Origin: Kitasatospora sp052076145
GTDB lineage: Bacteria > Actinomycetota > Actinomycetes > Streptomycetales > Streptomycetaceae
DNA: 64,000 nucleotides
Direction: 5' to 3'
Assembly (NCBI RefSeq): GCF_052076145.1
Contig: NZ_CP197246.1
Coordinates: 2,294,001-2,358,000 of the forward strand
Notes under the pieces: model-generated
What the model was told of the DNA's origin: nothing
Database searches by the model: none
The model's input: only the letters and a program-made list of their open reading frames with translations
Part shown: positions 1 through 6,937 of the stretch, piece by piece
Layout of the letters: the number at the start of each line of letters is the position of its first letter
How positions within the stretch are numbered: position 1 is the stretch's first letter
Translations under genes and position numbers: made by a program

Positions 1-569
1 ACCTCGGCCTGGCCGAGCGCCTGCACCGCGTCGGCGTGCATCGGGATGCCGAACTCCCGTGCCACTGCTGAGAGTTCGGTGATCGGCTGGATGGTGCCGA
101 CCTCGTTGTTGGCCCACATCACGGTGATCAGCGCGACGGTCGCCGGGTCACGCTCGACGGCCTCCCGCAGCGCCTCGGGGTGCACCCTGCCGTACTCGTC
201 GACGGGCAGGTACTCGACCAACGCGCCCTCGTGCTCGGCCAGCCAGTGCACCGCGTCCAGCACCGCGTGGTGCTCGACGGGGCTGCACAGCACCCGGCGG
301 CGGGCCTGGTCGGCGTCCCGGCGGGCCCAGTAGAGGCCCTTGACCGCGAGGTTGTCCGACTCGGTGCCACCGGCGGTGAGCACGATCTCGCTCGGGCGGG
401 CCCCCATCGACTGCGCCAGCGACTCCCGGGCCTCCTCCACCACCCGGCGCGCCCGGCGCCCGGCCGCGTGCAGCGAGGAGGCGTTGCCTACGACCCCGAG
501 GTGCGCACTCATGGCGGCGATCGCCTCGGGCAGCATCGGAGTGGTGGCGGCGTGATCCAGATATGGCAT
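1..569 (-). CDS. Cysteine desulfurase (NifS/IscS family), partial
   Basis: A class-V aminotransferase-fold PLP enzyme that takes sulfur from L-cysteine for Fe-S cluster and thio-modification pathways. The protein begins MPYLDHAATTP, the usual N-terminus of this family, followed by NASSLHAAGRRAR, the PLP-phosphate contact GGTESDNLA, the PLP-stacking histidine segment SPVEHHAVLDA, and the MWANNEVGTIQPI and HADAVQALGQ motifs. The ATG at 569 has AGGAG about seven bases upstream. Only about 189 N-terminal residues lie in the window, so the Schiff-base lysine and catalytic cysteine are not visible. It is transcribed divergently from the IclR gene across a gap of about 110 bp. The family is certain; the assignment to tRNA thiolation or general Fe-S supply is not. 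Confidence 0.93.
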   Translation of the reverse strand, partial: MPYLDHAATTPMLPEAIAAMSAHLGVVGNASSLHAAGRRARRVVEEARESLAQSMGARPSEIVLTAGGTESDNLAVKGLYWARRDADQARRRVLCSPVEHHAVLDAVHWLAEHEGALVEYLPVDEYGRVHPEALREAVERDPATVALITVMWANNEVGTIQPITELSAVAREFGIPMHADAVQALGQAE

Positions 570-680
570 GGCGGCTCCTAGTGTAGGCGCCGCCAGGGTC
601 ACGATTTGGCCATTGCACCCACCACAAACGCGCCGTTAGCCTCCTGCCTCACTGGGCGGGGCGTGGAGGGGACGGACACG

Positions 681-1502
681 ATGTCGCAGTCGGTCGACCG
701 GGCACTCACCATCCTGGCCTCCCTCGGGGACGGCCCCACCTCGTTGGAGCAGGCCGCCGCCCGGGTCGGCGTGCACAAGTCCACGGCCCTTCGGCTGCTG
801 CGCACCCTCCAGGAGCACGGCTTCGTCCAGCGCCGCCCCGACCACCGCTACCAACTCGGCGGGCGGCTCTTCTCGCTGGCCCAGCAGGCCCTGGAGAGCA
901 TCGACGTACGCCAGGTCGCCGCGCCCTACCTGGCCTCGCTCAACGAGCGGTACGGCCACGCCGTGCAGCTCGCGGTACTGGAGGGCGACGAGGTGCTCTA
1001 CCTGGACAAGGTGGACGGCCGCTACCCGGACCGGCCCGGGGCCTGGCCCGACCCGGTCGGGCGGATCGGGCGCCGGGTGCCCGCCGTGGCCACGGCGGTC
1101 GGCAAGGTGCTGCTCGCCGACCTGCCGGAGGATCAGCTGACGGTCTTTCTCGCCGGGCAGGATTTCGCTGCCCGAACGCGCAACAGCATCCGCTCCGCCG
1201 AACAGTTCCAGGCCGAGCTGGTCGGCGTCCGGCGGCACGGCTGGGCCGCCGACCAGGCCGAGTACCAGGAGAACGTCAACTGCATCGCCGCCCCGATCGT
1301 CGGCACCGACGGCACCGCCATCGCGGCCTGCTCGATCTCCGCCCCCGTGCAGCTCGCCCCGCTCACCGAGCTGAGCCGGCTGCTGCCCGAGCTGCTCTGC
1401 ACCGTCGAGGCGATCTCGCTCGCGTACGGCGGGTCGCCTACTCCTCGCTGGTGCGAGAACCGTTGCGGTGCCAAGCACGTGGCGCGCGCCAACCGTACTT
1501 GA
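681..1502 (+). CDS. IclR-family transcriptional regulator
   Basis: A 273-residue DNA-binding regulator. The N-terminal winged helix covers residues 3-60 (SVDRALTILASLGDGP, then the recognition region VGVHKSTALRLLRTL), followed by a GAF-like IclR effector domain with VAPYLASLNERYGHAVQLAV, the AVGKVLLADLP segment and the GWAADQAEYQENVNCIAAPI region typical of the ligand pocket. An open frame extends to 606, but ATG 681 has a GGAGGGGACGG box and starts exactly where the family begins. The effector is unknown. IclR proteins often regulate themselves and a neighbouring gene, so the divergent cysteine desulfurase is a candidate target by position only. The 3' end overlaps the convergent membrane-protein gene by 65 bases, and the last 20 or so residues (TPRWCENRCGAKHVARANRT) look like a non-homologous tail. 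Confidence 0.92.
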   Translation: MSQSVDRALTILASLGDGPTSLEQAAARVGVHKSTALRLLRTLQEHGFVQRRPDHRYQLGGRLFSLAQQALESIDVRQVAAPYLASLNERYGHAVQLAVLEGDEVLYLDKVDGRYPDRPGAWPDPVGRIGRRVPAVATAVGKVLLADLPEDQLTVFLAGQDFAARTRNSIRSAEQFQAELVGVRRHGWAADQAEYQENVNCIAAPIVGTDGTAIAACSISAPVQLAPLTELSRLLPELLCTVEAISLAYGGSPTPRWCENRCGAKHVARANRT

Positions 1503-2097
1503 GCGCCAGCATCCGCATCCCGAAGGCCGCCGCCGCCGCGAGCGTGCCCGTCCAGGCGTCCAGGTGCCGTTCGGCGATCAGCACCGTGACGAGGGTCGCG
1601 CCGACCAGCGCGGGCACGGCGTAGATCTCGCGGTCCCAGCGCAGCAGCGAGGGGCTCTCGTGCGCCAGGACGTCACGGATGACACCGCCCCCCGCCGCCG
1701 TGAGCATCCCGCAGGCGACGGAGGCCACCGAGCCGAGGCCGTAGTCGTGCGCCTTGGCCGTGCCGGTGACGCAGAACAGCCCGAGCCCCATCGCGTCCAG
1801 CGTCTGCACCGCGCGGTTGATCCGCTCCACCTCCGGGTGCAGGAAGTAGACCACCAGCCCCGCGAGCAGCGGCGTCGAGAAGTACCCCATGTTGGTGAAG
1901 GCCACCACCGGCGTCGCCCCGATCACCAGATCCCGCATCACCCCGCCGCCCAGCGCAGTCACCTCGGCCAGCACACAGATGCCGAAGATGTCCATGTTCT
2001 TGCGCACGGCCATCAGGCCGCCCGACAGGGCGAAGACGAAAATACCGATCAGGTCCAGCGTCTGCTGGACCCCGGGCGAGAAGATCTGCGAGGTCAC
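1438..2097 (-). CDS. Trimeric intracellular cation channel (TRIC/UPF0126) family membrane protein
   Basis: An integral membrane protein of about 219 residues with roughly seven transmembrane helices, made of two homologous halves. Each half carries the family signature of a glycine-rich turn followed by Arg-Asp: TALGGGVMRDL in the first and TAAGGGVIRDV in the second. FVFALSGGLMAVRKNMDIFG is the characteristic first helix. Prokaryotic TRIC proteins form trimeric monovalent-cation channels; the physiological role in Streptomyces is unknown. The frame is open to a TTG at 2130. I prefer GTG 2097 (MTSQIFSPGVQQTLDL) because family members start there, but no strong ribosome site settles it. It converges on and overlaps the IclR gene. 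Confidence 0.85.
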   Translation of the reverse strand: MTSQIFSPGVQQTLDLIGIFVFALSGGLMAVRKNMDIFGICVLAEVTALGGGVMRDLVIGATPVVAFTNMGYFSTPLLAGLVVYFLHPEVERINRAVQTLDAMGLGLFCVTGTAKAHDYGLGSVASVACGMLTAAGGGVIRDVLAHESPSLLRWDREIYAVPALVGATLVTVLIAERHLDAWTGTLAAAAAFGMRMLALKYGWRAPRAWHRNGSRTSEE

Positions 2098-2166
2098 CCG
2101 GTCAGTTTCCACCGCAAATCGGTCATCCAACGAATCGGCGCCCGGACCGGGCCCGGCCGCGCGCCG

Positions 2167-2958
2167 TCAGGCGGCCGCGGCGGTGAGCTCGTGGCAGTCA
2201 CCGCAGTCACGGCAGTCGTGGCAGAGGGACGGCTCCGGGGCGCGGAAGGCGCGCTCGCAGCCGTCGCAGGTCTGGAGCGGGAGCACCGCTCTGGGCGGGC
2301 CGGACGGGCCTGGGGCGGCAGGCGGGCGCAGGGCTGCCAGGCGGTACGCCAGCAGACGGGAGGCCCGCCGCATGATGCGGGCGGGCAGGCCGACGGCCAG
2401 CGTGTCGGCGATCTGCTGCGGTTCGACGCCACGGTCGAGCCATTCCCGTACGGCGGGGGCGAGTTGGCCGATCTCCTGCTCGGAGAGCAGCAGGCGCGGG
2501 TCACGGAGCCGGAGCGAGCCCAGGACGGCGGCGGCCTGCGGGTCGGCGGCCGGGGCAGGCGCTGGGGGCTCCTCGGCCGCCGTCTTCGGCAGCCGGGGCC
2601 GGGGCCGGGGCCGGGGGACGCGCGGCTCGCCGGTGGGCGGCACGTCGTGGGCGAGCGTGCGGGTGCGGATGCAGCCGTCGGCGCCGCGCTCGCGGCGGCG
2701 CTCCAGAAAACCGGCCGCCTCAAGCTCGTTGAGGGCCCTCGCGATGAGGATCTCGCCCTCGCTGAAGTGCCCGCAGAGGGCCCGGATGCTCACGGGCGCG
2801 CCGTCGGGCAGCGAGAGGATGTACACCGCGACTCCCACCGTGACGGCGCTCCCGGCGAGCTGCGCGAGCCGGTTGGAGATGACGGTGAAGTTGGCGGTGA
2901 GCCGGGTCCGAACGTGGAGCACGCCGGACGTGGGCGCGTTAGACTTGGCAACAGTCAT
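2167..2958 (-). CDS. Winged-helix DNA-binding protein with Cys-rich C-terminus
   Basis: A 263-residue protein of a type common beside TRIC genes in Streptomyces. Residues 20-95 form a helix-turn-helix/winged-helix domain (FTVISNRLAQLAGSAVTVGVAVYILSL, then IRALCGHFSEGEILIARALNELEAAGFLERR). A Pro/Arg-rich linker (PRVPRPRPRPRLPK) follows, then a helical segment, and a C-terminal cluster of six cysteines in CDGC...CHDCRDCGDC spacing that resembles a zinc ribbon. No target is known. The start at ATG 2958 (MTVAKSNAPTSG) is preceded by AGGAAG at a long distance, so a slightly different start is possible. The C-terminal cysteines suggest metal binding; this is inference. Confidence 0.75.
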   Translation of the reverse strand: MTVAKSNAPTSGVLHVRTRLTANFTVISNRLAQLAGSAVTVGVAVYILSLPDGAPVSIRALCGHFSEGEILIARALNELEAAGFLERRRERGADGCIRTRTLAHDVPPTGEPRVPRPRPRPRLPKTAAEEPPAPAPAADPQAAAVLGSLRLRDPRLLLSEQEIGQLAPAVREWLDRGVEPQQIADTLAVGLPARIMRRASRLLAYRLAALRPPAAPGPSGPPRAVLPLQTCDGCERAFRAPEPSLCHDCRDCGDCHELTAAAA

Positions 2959-2986
2959 CGGGAAGGTTTCGTCTTCCTAGGTGTTA

Positions 2987-3022
2987 GGCCCCCGGCCGGG
3001 ATTGCGAGTCCCGCCGGGGGCC
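2987..3022. terminator. Hairpin between methyltransferase and winged-helix gene
   Basis: A perfect 10-bp inverted repeat (GGCCCCCGGC / GCCGGGGGCC) with a further inner GGGA/TCCC pairing sits between two leftward genes. There is no U-tract, so it could be a terminator for the methyltransferase or an attenuator in the leader of the winged-helix gene. Confidence 0.5.
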
Positions 3023-3135
3023 GACTTCGTTTCTGGGGTGCTGGCGGCGAGCGTACCGGCATCCGACCCGTCAGCGCGCCCAAGTCACCCGTAGGAGTGA
3101 CGGGTTGAAACGGGAGGGTAGGTGGGAAGAGTTCT

Positions 3136-3996
3136 CTACCGGGGTTCTTGGTTGGTCACGTGCTCCACCGCATCCTCGCCCGCCACGACCCGGGTGCCCA
3201 ACGCGAGCAGAGCCGCCACCGGGAGGGCGACTTCGTCCCCGTCCCGGTACGTCCCGACCAGGTCGTCGTACGCCGCGCGGATCTTCTCGACGGTCGGGGC
3301 GTCCTGACCCTCGATCAGCGAGGAAGTCAGCACGGTGCCGCCGAGCACGTCCTGCCACCAGCGGGCCGGGTCGACCCGGTGCGTCCAGCCGACCGGCTCG
3401 ACCTGCACCTCCCGCAGCCCGGCCTCCTCCAGCAGCGCGGCGAAGTCCGCCGGAGCGGCGTACCGGGCAAACGGCGAGCTGCCGGGCAGATCAGCCGGCG
3501 GGGTCACGCCGACGGCACGTACCGCGTCGAAGAACACGCCCTGCGCGCGGTTCCCGGCCAGCGTGTCCCAGCAGGACAGCACCACCCGACCGCCCGGACG
3601 GACGGCCTCGCACAGCTCGGCCACCGCTGCAGCCGGGTCCGGCACGTGGTTGATCACGAACGCACCCACCACCGCGTCGAACTCCCCCACCCCGAACGGC
3701 AGCCCCGGCAGCTCCGCCCGCAGCACCCGGGCCCCCGGCAACGCCTCGGCCGCGACCTCCACCATCTGCTGCACCGCGTCGGTGGCCGTCACCACGGCCC
3801 CCCGCGCCAACGCCGCCGCCCCCAGCCGGCCCGTCCCGCAGCCGACCTCCAGCACCCGCGTCCCGCGCGTCACACCCGCCGCATCGAGCAGCCGCTCGTG
3901 CAGCCGGGCCGTCATCGCGCCGAACCCGTCGTCGTACGTCCCGCTGCGCCGCGCCCATCCGCTGCGCTCGAACTCCGCGAAATCCGTCCCGCTCAT
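3136..3996 (-). CDS. Class I SAM-dependent methyltransferase
   Basis: A 286-residue cytosolic methyltransferase of the UbiE/Methyltransf_11 type. Motif I (VLEVGCGTGRLGAAALARG) binds SAM, motif II is VVTATDAVQQMVEVA, the post-II acidic position is FDAVVGAFVINHVPDP, and VRPGGRVVLSCWDT is motif III. The C-terminal half (FARYAAPADFAALLEEAGL, then VEPVGWTHRVDPARWW) matches small-molecule methyltransferases, but the substrate cannot be read from sequence. The frame is open to 4020. ATG 3996 (MSGTDFAEFER) is chosen because an AGGAG lies eight bases before it. It is followed downstream by the winged-helix gene, with no obvious functional link. Confidence 0.85.
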   Translation of the reverse strand: MSGTDFAEFERSGWARRSGTYDDGFGAMTARLHERLLDAAGVTRGTRVLEVGCGTGRLGAAALARGAVVTATDAVQQMVEVAAEALPGARVLRAELPGLPFGVGEFDAVVGAFVINHVPDPAAAVAELCEAVRPGGRVVLSCWDTLAGNRAQGVFFDAVRAVGVTPPADLPGSSPFARYAAPADFAALLEEAGLREVQVEPVGWTHRVDPARWWQDVLGGTVLTSSLIEGQDAPTVEKIRAAYDDLVGTYRDGDEVALPVAALLALGTRVVAGEDAVEHVTNQEPR

Positions 3997-4038
3997 GTCT
4001 CTACTCCTGCGCCGTTCCACGTGATCCGTAGCCCGGCC

Positions 4039-4067
4039 GCGCCGCCGCCACTATGGCACGGCGGCGC
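4039..4067 (-). terminator. Hairpin downstream of first array gene
   Basis: A 9-bp perfect stem (GCGCCGCCG / CGGCGGCGC) lies ten bases after the stop of the leftmost secreted repeat gene, with no U-tract. It is a probable transcript end for the six-gene array. Confidence 0.45.
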
Positions 4068-4076
4068 TCGGCCCTC

Positions 4077-6848
4077 CTACTTCGAGAAGTACCCGAAGAG
4101 GTCCGCGACGACCTGGGTCTGGCCCAGGAAGTTGTAGACGTCGAAGGACCCGTTCGCCCCGAGCGGCGTCGTGACGTGGTTCGGGACCGTCTTCCCGGCG
4201 AGGAAGTTGAGGTTGGACGTGCCGGGCTTGGCAGCGCCGTCCGCCCACACCGTCAGGTAACCGCCAGCGGTCGAAGCGGTGCTGGTCACATTGAGCACCG
4301 CGCCCGTCGCACCCGCCGGGGCGCCGCTCGCGACCGGCAGCGTCCCGCCCTGGCCCAGCGCGTGCTGACCCGCCGTCCGCGTGTCCACCAGCCGCGTCGG
4401 CGAGACCGGGGTGAACAGCGAAGAACCGGTCGGGCTGTAGTACCCGAAGACGTCCGCGACGACCTGCGTGTGCCCGAACTTGTTGTAGATGCTGACCTTG
4501 CCGTCCGCGCCGATCGGCACGACCACCTGGTTCGCCACCGTCTGACGGACACCGAAGTTCAGGTTGGACGTCCCCGGGCGGGTGGTGCCACTCGCAAAGG
4601 CGGTGAGGTACCCGCCCGCGTCCGCATCCGTGCTGGTCAGGTTGAGCACCGCGGCCGTCGCGTCCGCCGGCACGCCGTTGACACCCCGCACCTGGACCGA
4701 CGTAGTCGCATCCGGGCCCAGAGCCGTGGTGTGGCGGGTGTCGAACAGCCGCGACGGCGCCAGAGCAGTGAACCGGTCACCACTACCCGGCAGGTAGGAG
4801 CCCATCACGTCGACCACAACATCGGTGGTGCCGGAGAAGTTGTAGACCGTCACCTTGCCGTTCGCGCCCGTCGGGACGGTCACCAGGTTCGGGACGACCT
4901 GCCCGGCCGTGAAATTGACGTTCGAGGTCGCCGGGCGGGGGCTGCCGGCCGGGTAGACGCTCAGGTAGCCGCCCTGGGACGGGTTGACGGCGGTGACGTT
5001 CAGGACGGCCGCGTCCGGGCGCACCTTGACGCTCGCGGCGGTGGGTACGAAGACGTCGACGGACTCGCCGGGGCCCAGGCGCCTGCTCCCGGGCTGCCGG
5101 GTGTCGAGCACCCGGGTCGGCGTGATCGGGGCGAAGCCGAGCGCGGAGTAGGCGACGTGCAACTGCCGGGTGACGGTCACCGTCCGGCCGCCCTGGTCGA
5201 AGACCCTGGCGGTGACCGTGTAGTCACCCGACCGCCCGTAGACGTGACGGCCGGAGACTCCGGCCGCCTTCGGGGAGCCGTCACCGAAGTCGATCTCGTA
5301 CCCGTCGATGTGCGACGGGCTGGTGGTGCCCGCGAAGTCGTACCGGTAGCCGAACGGCCCCTCCTCGTACCGGCGGTCGGGGGTGATCGCCAAGGCGGGC
5401 ACGAGATCGCTCGGGTCGTTGACGAAGACCCAGGCATCCGGGCCCGAGGTGACACTGCTGTGGGAGCTCGCTTCGGTGGCCGTCACCGAGATCGGGCGGG
5501 AACCCTCGGTCCGGTAGACGTGCTGGACTGTGGGCGAGCTGGTGACGACCGGGGCGGAGCCGTCGCCGAAGTCGAAGCTGTACGTGGTGCTGCCGGGCCA
5601 GTTCTGGACAGCCTTGGCAGTCGCCGTCACGGGCAGCGGGAACGCCCCCTGATTGATGTTCACGCTCACCGACACGCTGCTGTACGCCTGGAGCTCGGTC
5701 GCGCCACGGTCGTGGAAGCCGCCGCCGGTGTTGGGCGCCTGCGGGTCGTCGACCCGGGGACGGCCGTCGAGGTCGGTGTCCGACTCTCCAGGCGCCGACG
5801 CGTCGGCCGAGTCGATCGCGCCGGACATCAAGCCCGGTTGCGACCAGTCTCCGACGATGTCGTGGGCACCCTGAGCGCTCGCGGCGGTGAAATCACGCTG
5901 CTCGCGGTAAGCCGTGCCGTCCCAGGAGTAGGCCGGGCTACCGCCGTCGATGCTGAACAGGTTGTAGTCGGCCTTCGTCCCGGCCACGGAACCGGCCGAG
6001 ACGGACAGCCCGACGACACTCGAATTGTTGCCATATGTCCTCTTCTGCAGGCTGACGACGTTGTTCTCGATCGTCGCCCCGGCCGAATCTCCGTTCAGCG
6101 CGATCGCGGGGGCATCCACTCCGGCCAGCGTGTTGCCCGTGATCACCGTGCCGGGCGCGTCCGTCACCCGGATGCTCTCGGCCGTCCCACTGAGCATGTT
6201 GTTCGTGGTGACGACCGTGCCGGTCACGCCTTTCTCGACCACGAGACTGCTGCCGTGGAAAGGGCCTCCGAGCTGGCTGTGGCTCACCACCGTGTCCTCG
6301 GTGGCTCCAGTGAGACGGACGGACACAGCTGCCGGGGTGCCGAGGAACTCGTTCACCCCCTGCAGGTCGTCGCCGTCGAGGACCACCCGCGCCGAGTCCG
6401 CGACGAGAACAGCCTCCTTGGTGGTCCCGTCCACGACGAAGCCCTGCAGCGTCACATCGTGGACGTTGCTCAGCACGAAGACGTTCCGGTTGTAGTCGTT
6501 GGGTCCGATCGCCACGCGGGGGTGGTACTTCGCAGGCCGTCCCTTGAGGGTGACGGGCTTGCCCGGCTCACCGGAGTGGGTGATGTGCACCGATTCCGTG
6601 TAGCGGTAAGCCGCGTCGACCAGCACCGTCTGACCGGGCTCGGCAGCGTCGGCCCCCGCCTGGACGGTGCAGAACGGCCGGGCCTCGGTCCCCGCTCCGG
6701 AGTCGGAGCAGACGGCCTTGTCCCCCGAGACGTACAGCGTCGAGGTGGTCTCCGCGACCGCGGGCAACGTCCAGCCACCCCCCGCGAGGCCGGTGGAGGC
6801 AAGGACGACAGCGATGGCCAGCTGACGGCGACGACGGATCGATGACAT
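4077..6848 (-). CDS. Secreted beta-helix/PKD/LDTR-repeat protein, array copy 1
   Basis: A 923-residue predicted exported protein, the last of six tandem paralogs in transcription order. Layout: Arg-rich signal peptide (MSSIRRRRQLAIAVV, cleavage likely after LPAVA near residue 32); a right-handed parallel beta-helix region of about residues 35-360 opening with two cysteines (CSDSGAGTEARPFC) and rich in the SARVVLDG, GTVVTTNN and GTVITGNT ladder strands; two PKD-like domains around 375-460 and 470-560 (both with DFGDGS); then three repeats at about 576-696, 697-815 and 816-923. Each repeat has TRxxDTR, an (A)VLN(V/L)T strand, GGYL(T/S), TSN(V/L)NF, a VPxG turn and DVxGxY/DLFGYF. There is no LPXTG or membrane anchor, so it should be released or wall-associated. 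A reading frame continues upstream of 6848, but the signal peptide fixes the start. Function unknown; polysaccharide or surface binding is a guess. Confidence 0.85.
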   Translation of the reverse strand: MSSIRRRRQLAIAVVLASTGLAGGGWTLPAVAETTSTLYVSGDKAVCSDSGAGTEARPFCTVQAGADAAEPGQTVLVDAAYRYTESVHITHSGEPGKPVTLKGRPAKYHPRVAIGPNDYNRNVFVLSNVHDVTLQGFVVDGTTKEAVLVADSARVVLDGDDLQGVNEFLGTPAAVSVRLTGATEDTVVSHSQLGGPFHGSSLVVEKGVTGTVVTTNNMLSGTAESIRVTDAPGTVITGNTLAGVDAPAIALNGDSAGATIENNVVSLQKRTYGNNSSVVGLSVSAGSVAGTKADYNLFSIDGGSPAYSWDGTAYREQRDFTAASAQGAHDIVGDWSQPGLMSGAIDSADASAPGESDTDLDGRPRVDDPQAPNTGGGFHDRGATELQAYSSVSVSVNINQGAFPLPVTATAKAVQNWPGSTTYSFDFGDGSAPVVTSSPTVQHVYRTEGSRPISVTATEASSHSSVTSGPDAWVFVNDPSDLVPALAITPDRRYEEGPFGYRYDFAGTTSPSHIDGYEIDFGDGSPKAAGVSGRHVYGRSGDYTVTARVFDQGGRTVTVTRQLHVAYSALGFAPITPTRVLDTRQPGSRRLGPGESVDVFVPTAASVKVRPDAAVLNVTAVNPSQGGYLSVYPAGSPRPATSNVNFTAGQVVPNLVTVPTGANGKVTVYNFSGTTDVVVDVMGSYLPGSGDRFTALAPSRLFDTRHTTALGPDATTSVQVRGVNGVPADATAAVLNLTSTDADAGGYLTAFASGTTRPGTSNLNFGVRQTVANQVVVPIGADGKVSIYNKFGHTQVVADVFGYYSPTGSSLFTPVSPTRLVDTRTAGQHALGQGGTLPVASGAPAGATGAVLNVTSTASTAGGYLTVWADGAAKPGTSNLNFLAGKTVPNHVTTPLGANGSFDVYNFLGQTQVVADLFGYFSK

Positions 6849-6854
6849 ACAGGT

Positions 6855-6919
6855 CCCCGGGTGACGGCTCGGATGGTTTCCAAACGTCTGACCCGCACCA
6901 CCGCCCGAAGGTTGTACGC
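6855..6919 (-). promoter_or_regulatory. Conserved upstream block, ECF-like promoter (copy 1)
   Basis: This 65-bp block is nearly identical to those before array copies 3 and 5. On the minus strand it contains ACAACC (plus-strand 6910-6915), a 17-nt spacer, then GTCAGA (6887-6892), about 40 bases before the start codon. The AAC-type -35 with a GTC-type -10 is the usual architecture of ECF-sigma promoters. The sigma factor is unidentified. Confidence 0.55.
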
Positions 6920-6937
6920 CTGCATCCAGAAAGGGGC

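Noticed and set aside
4053..6845. A 930-residue plus-strand ORF opposite array copy 1, and similar long ORFs opposite the other copies (for example 6842-9460, 9775-12474, 16915-19773)
   Set aside because: They are antisense mirrors of high-GC3 coding sequence, rich in Arg/Val/Gly/His, with no recognisable domains; the minus-strand proteins have signal peptides and repeats.
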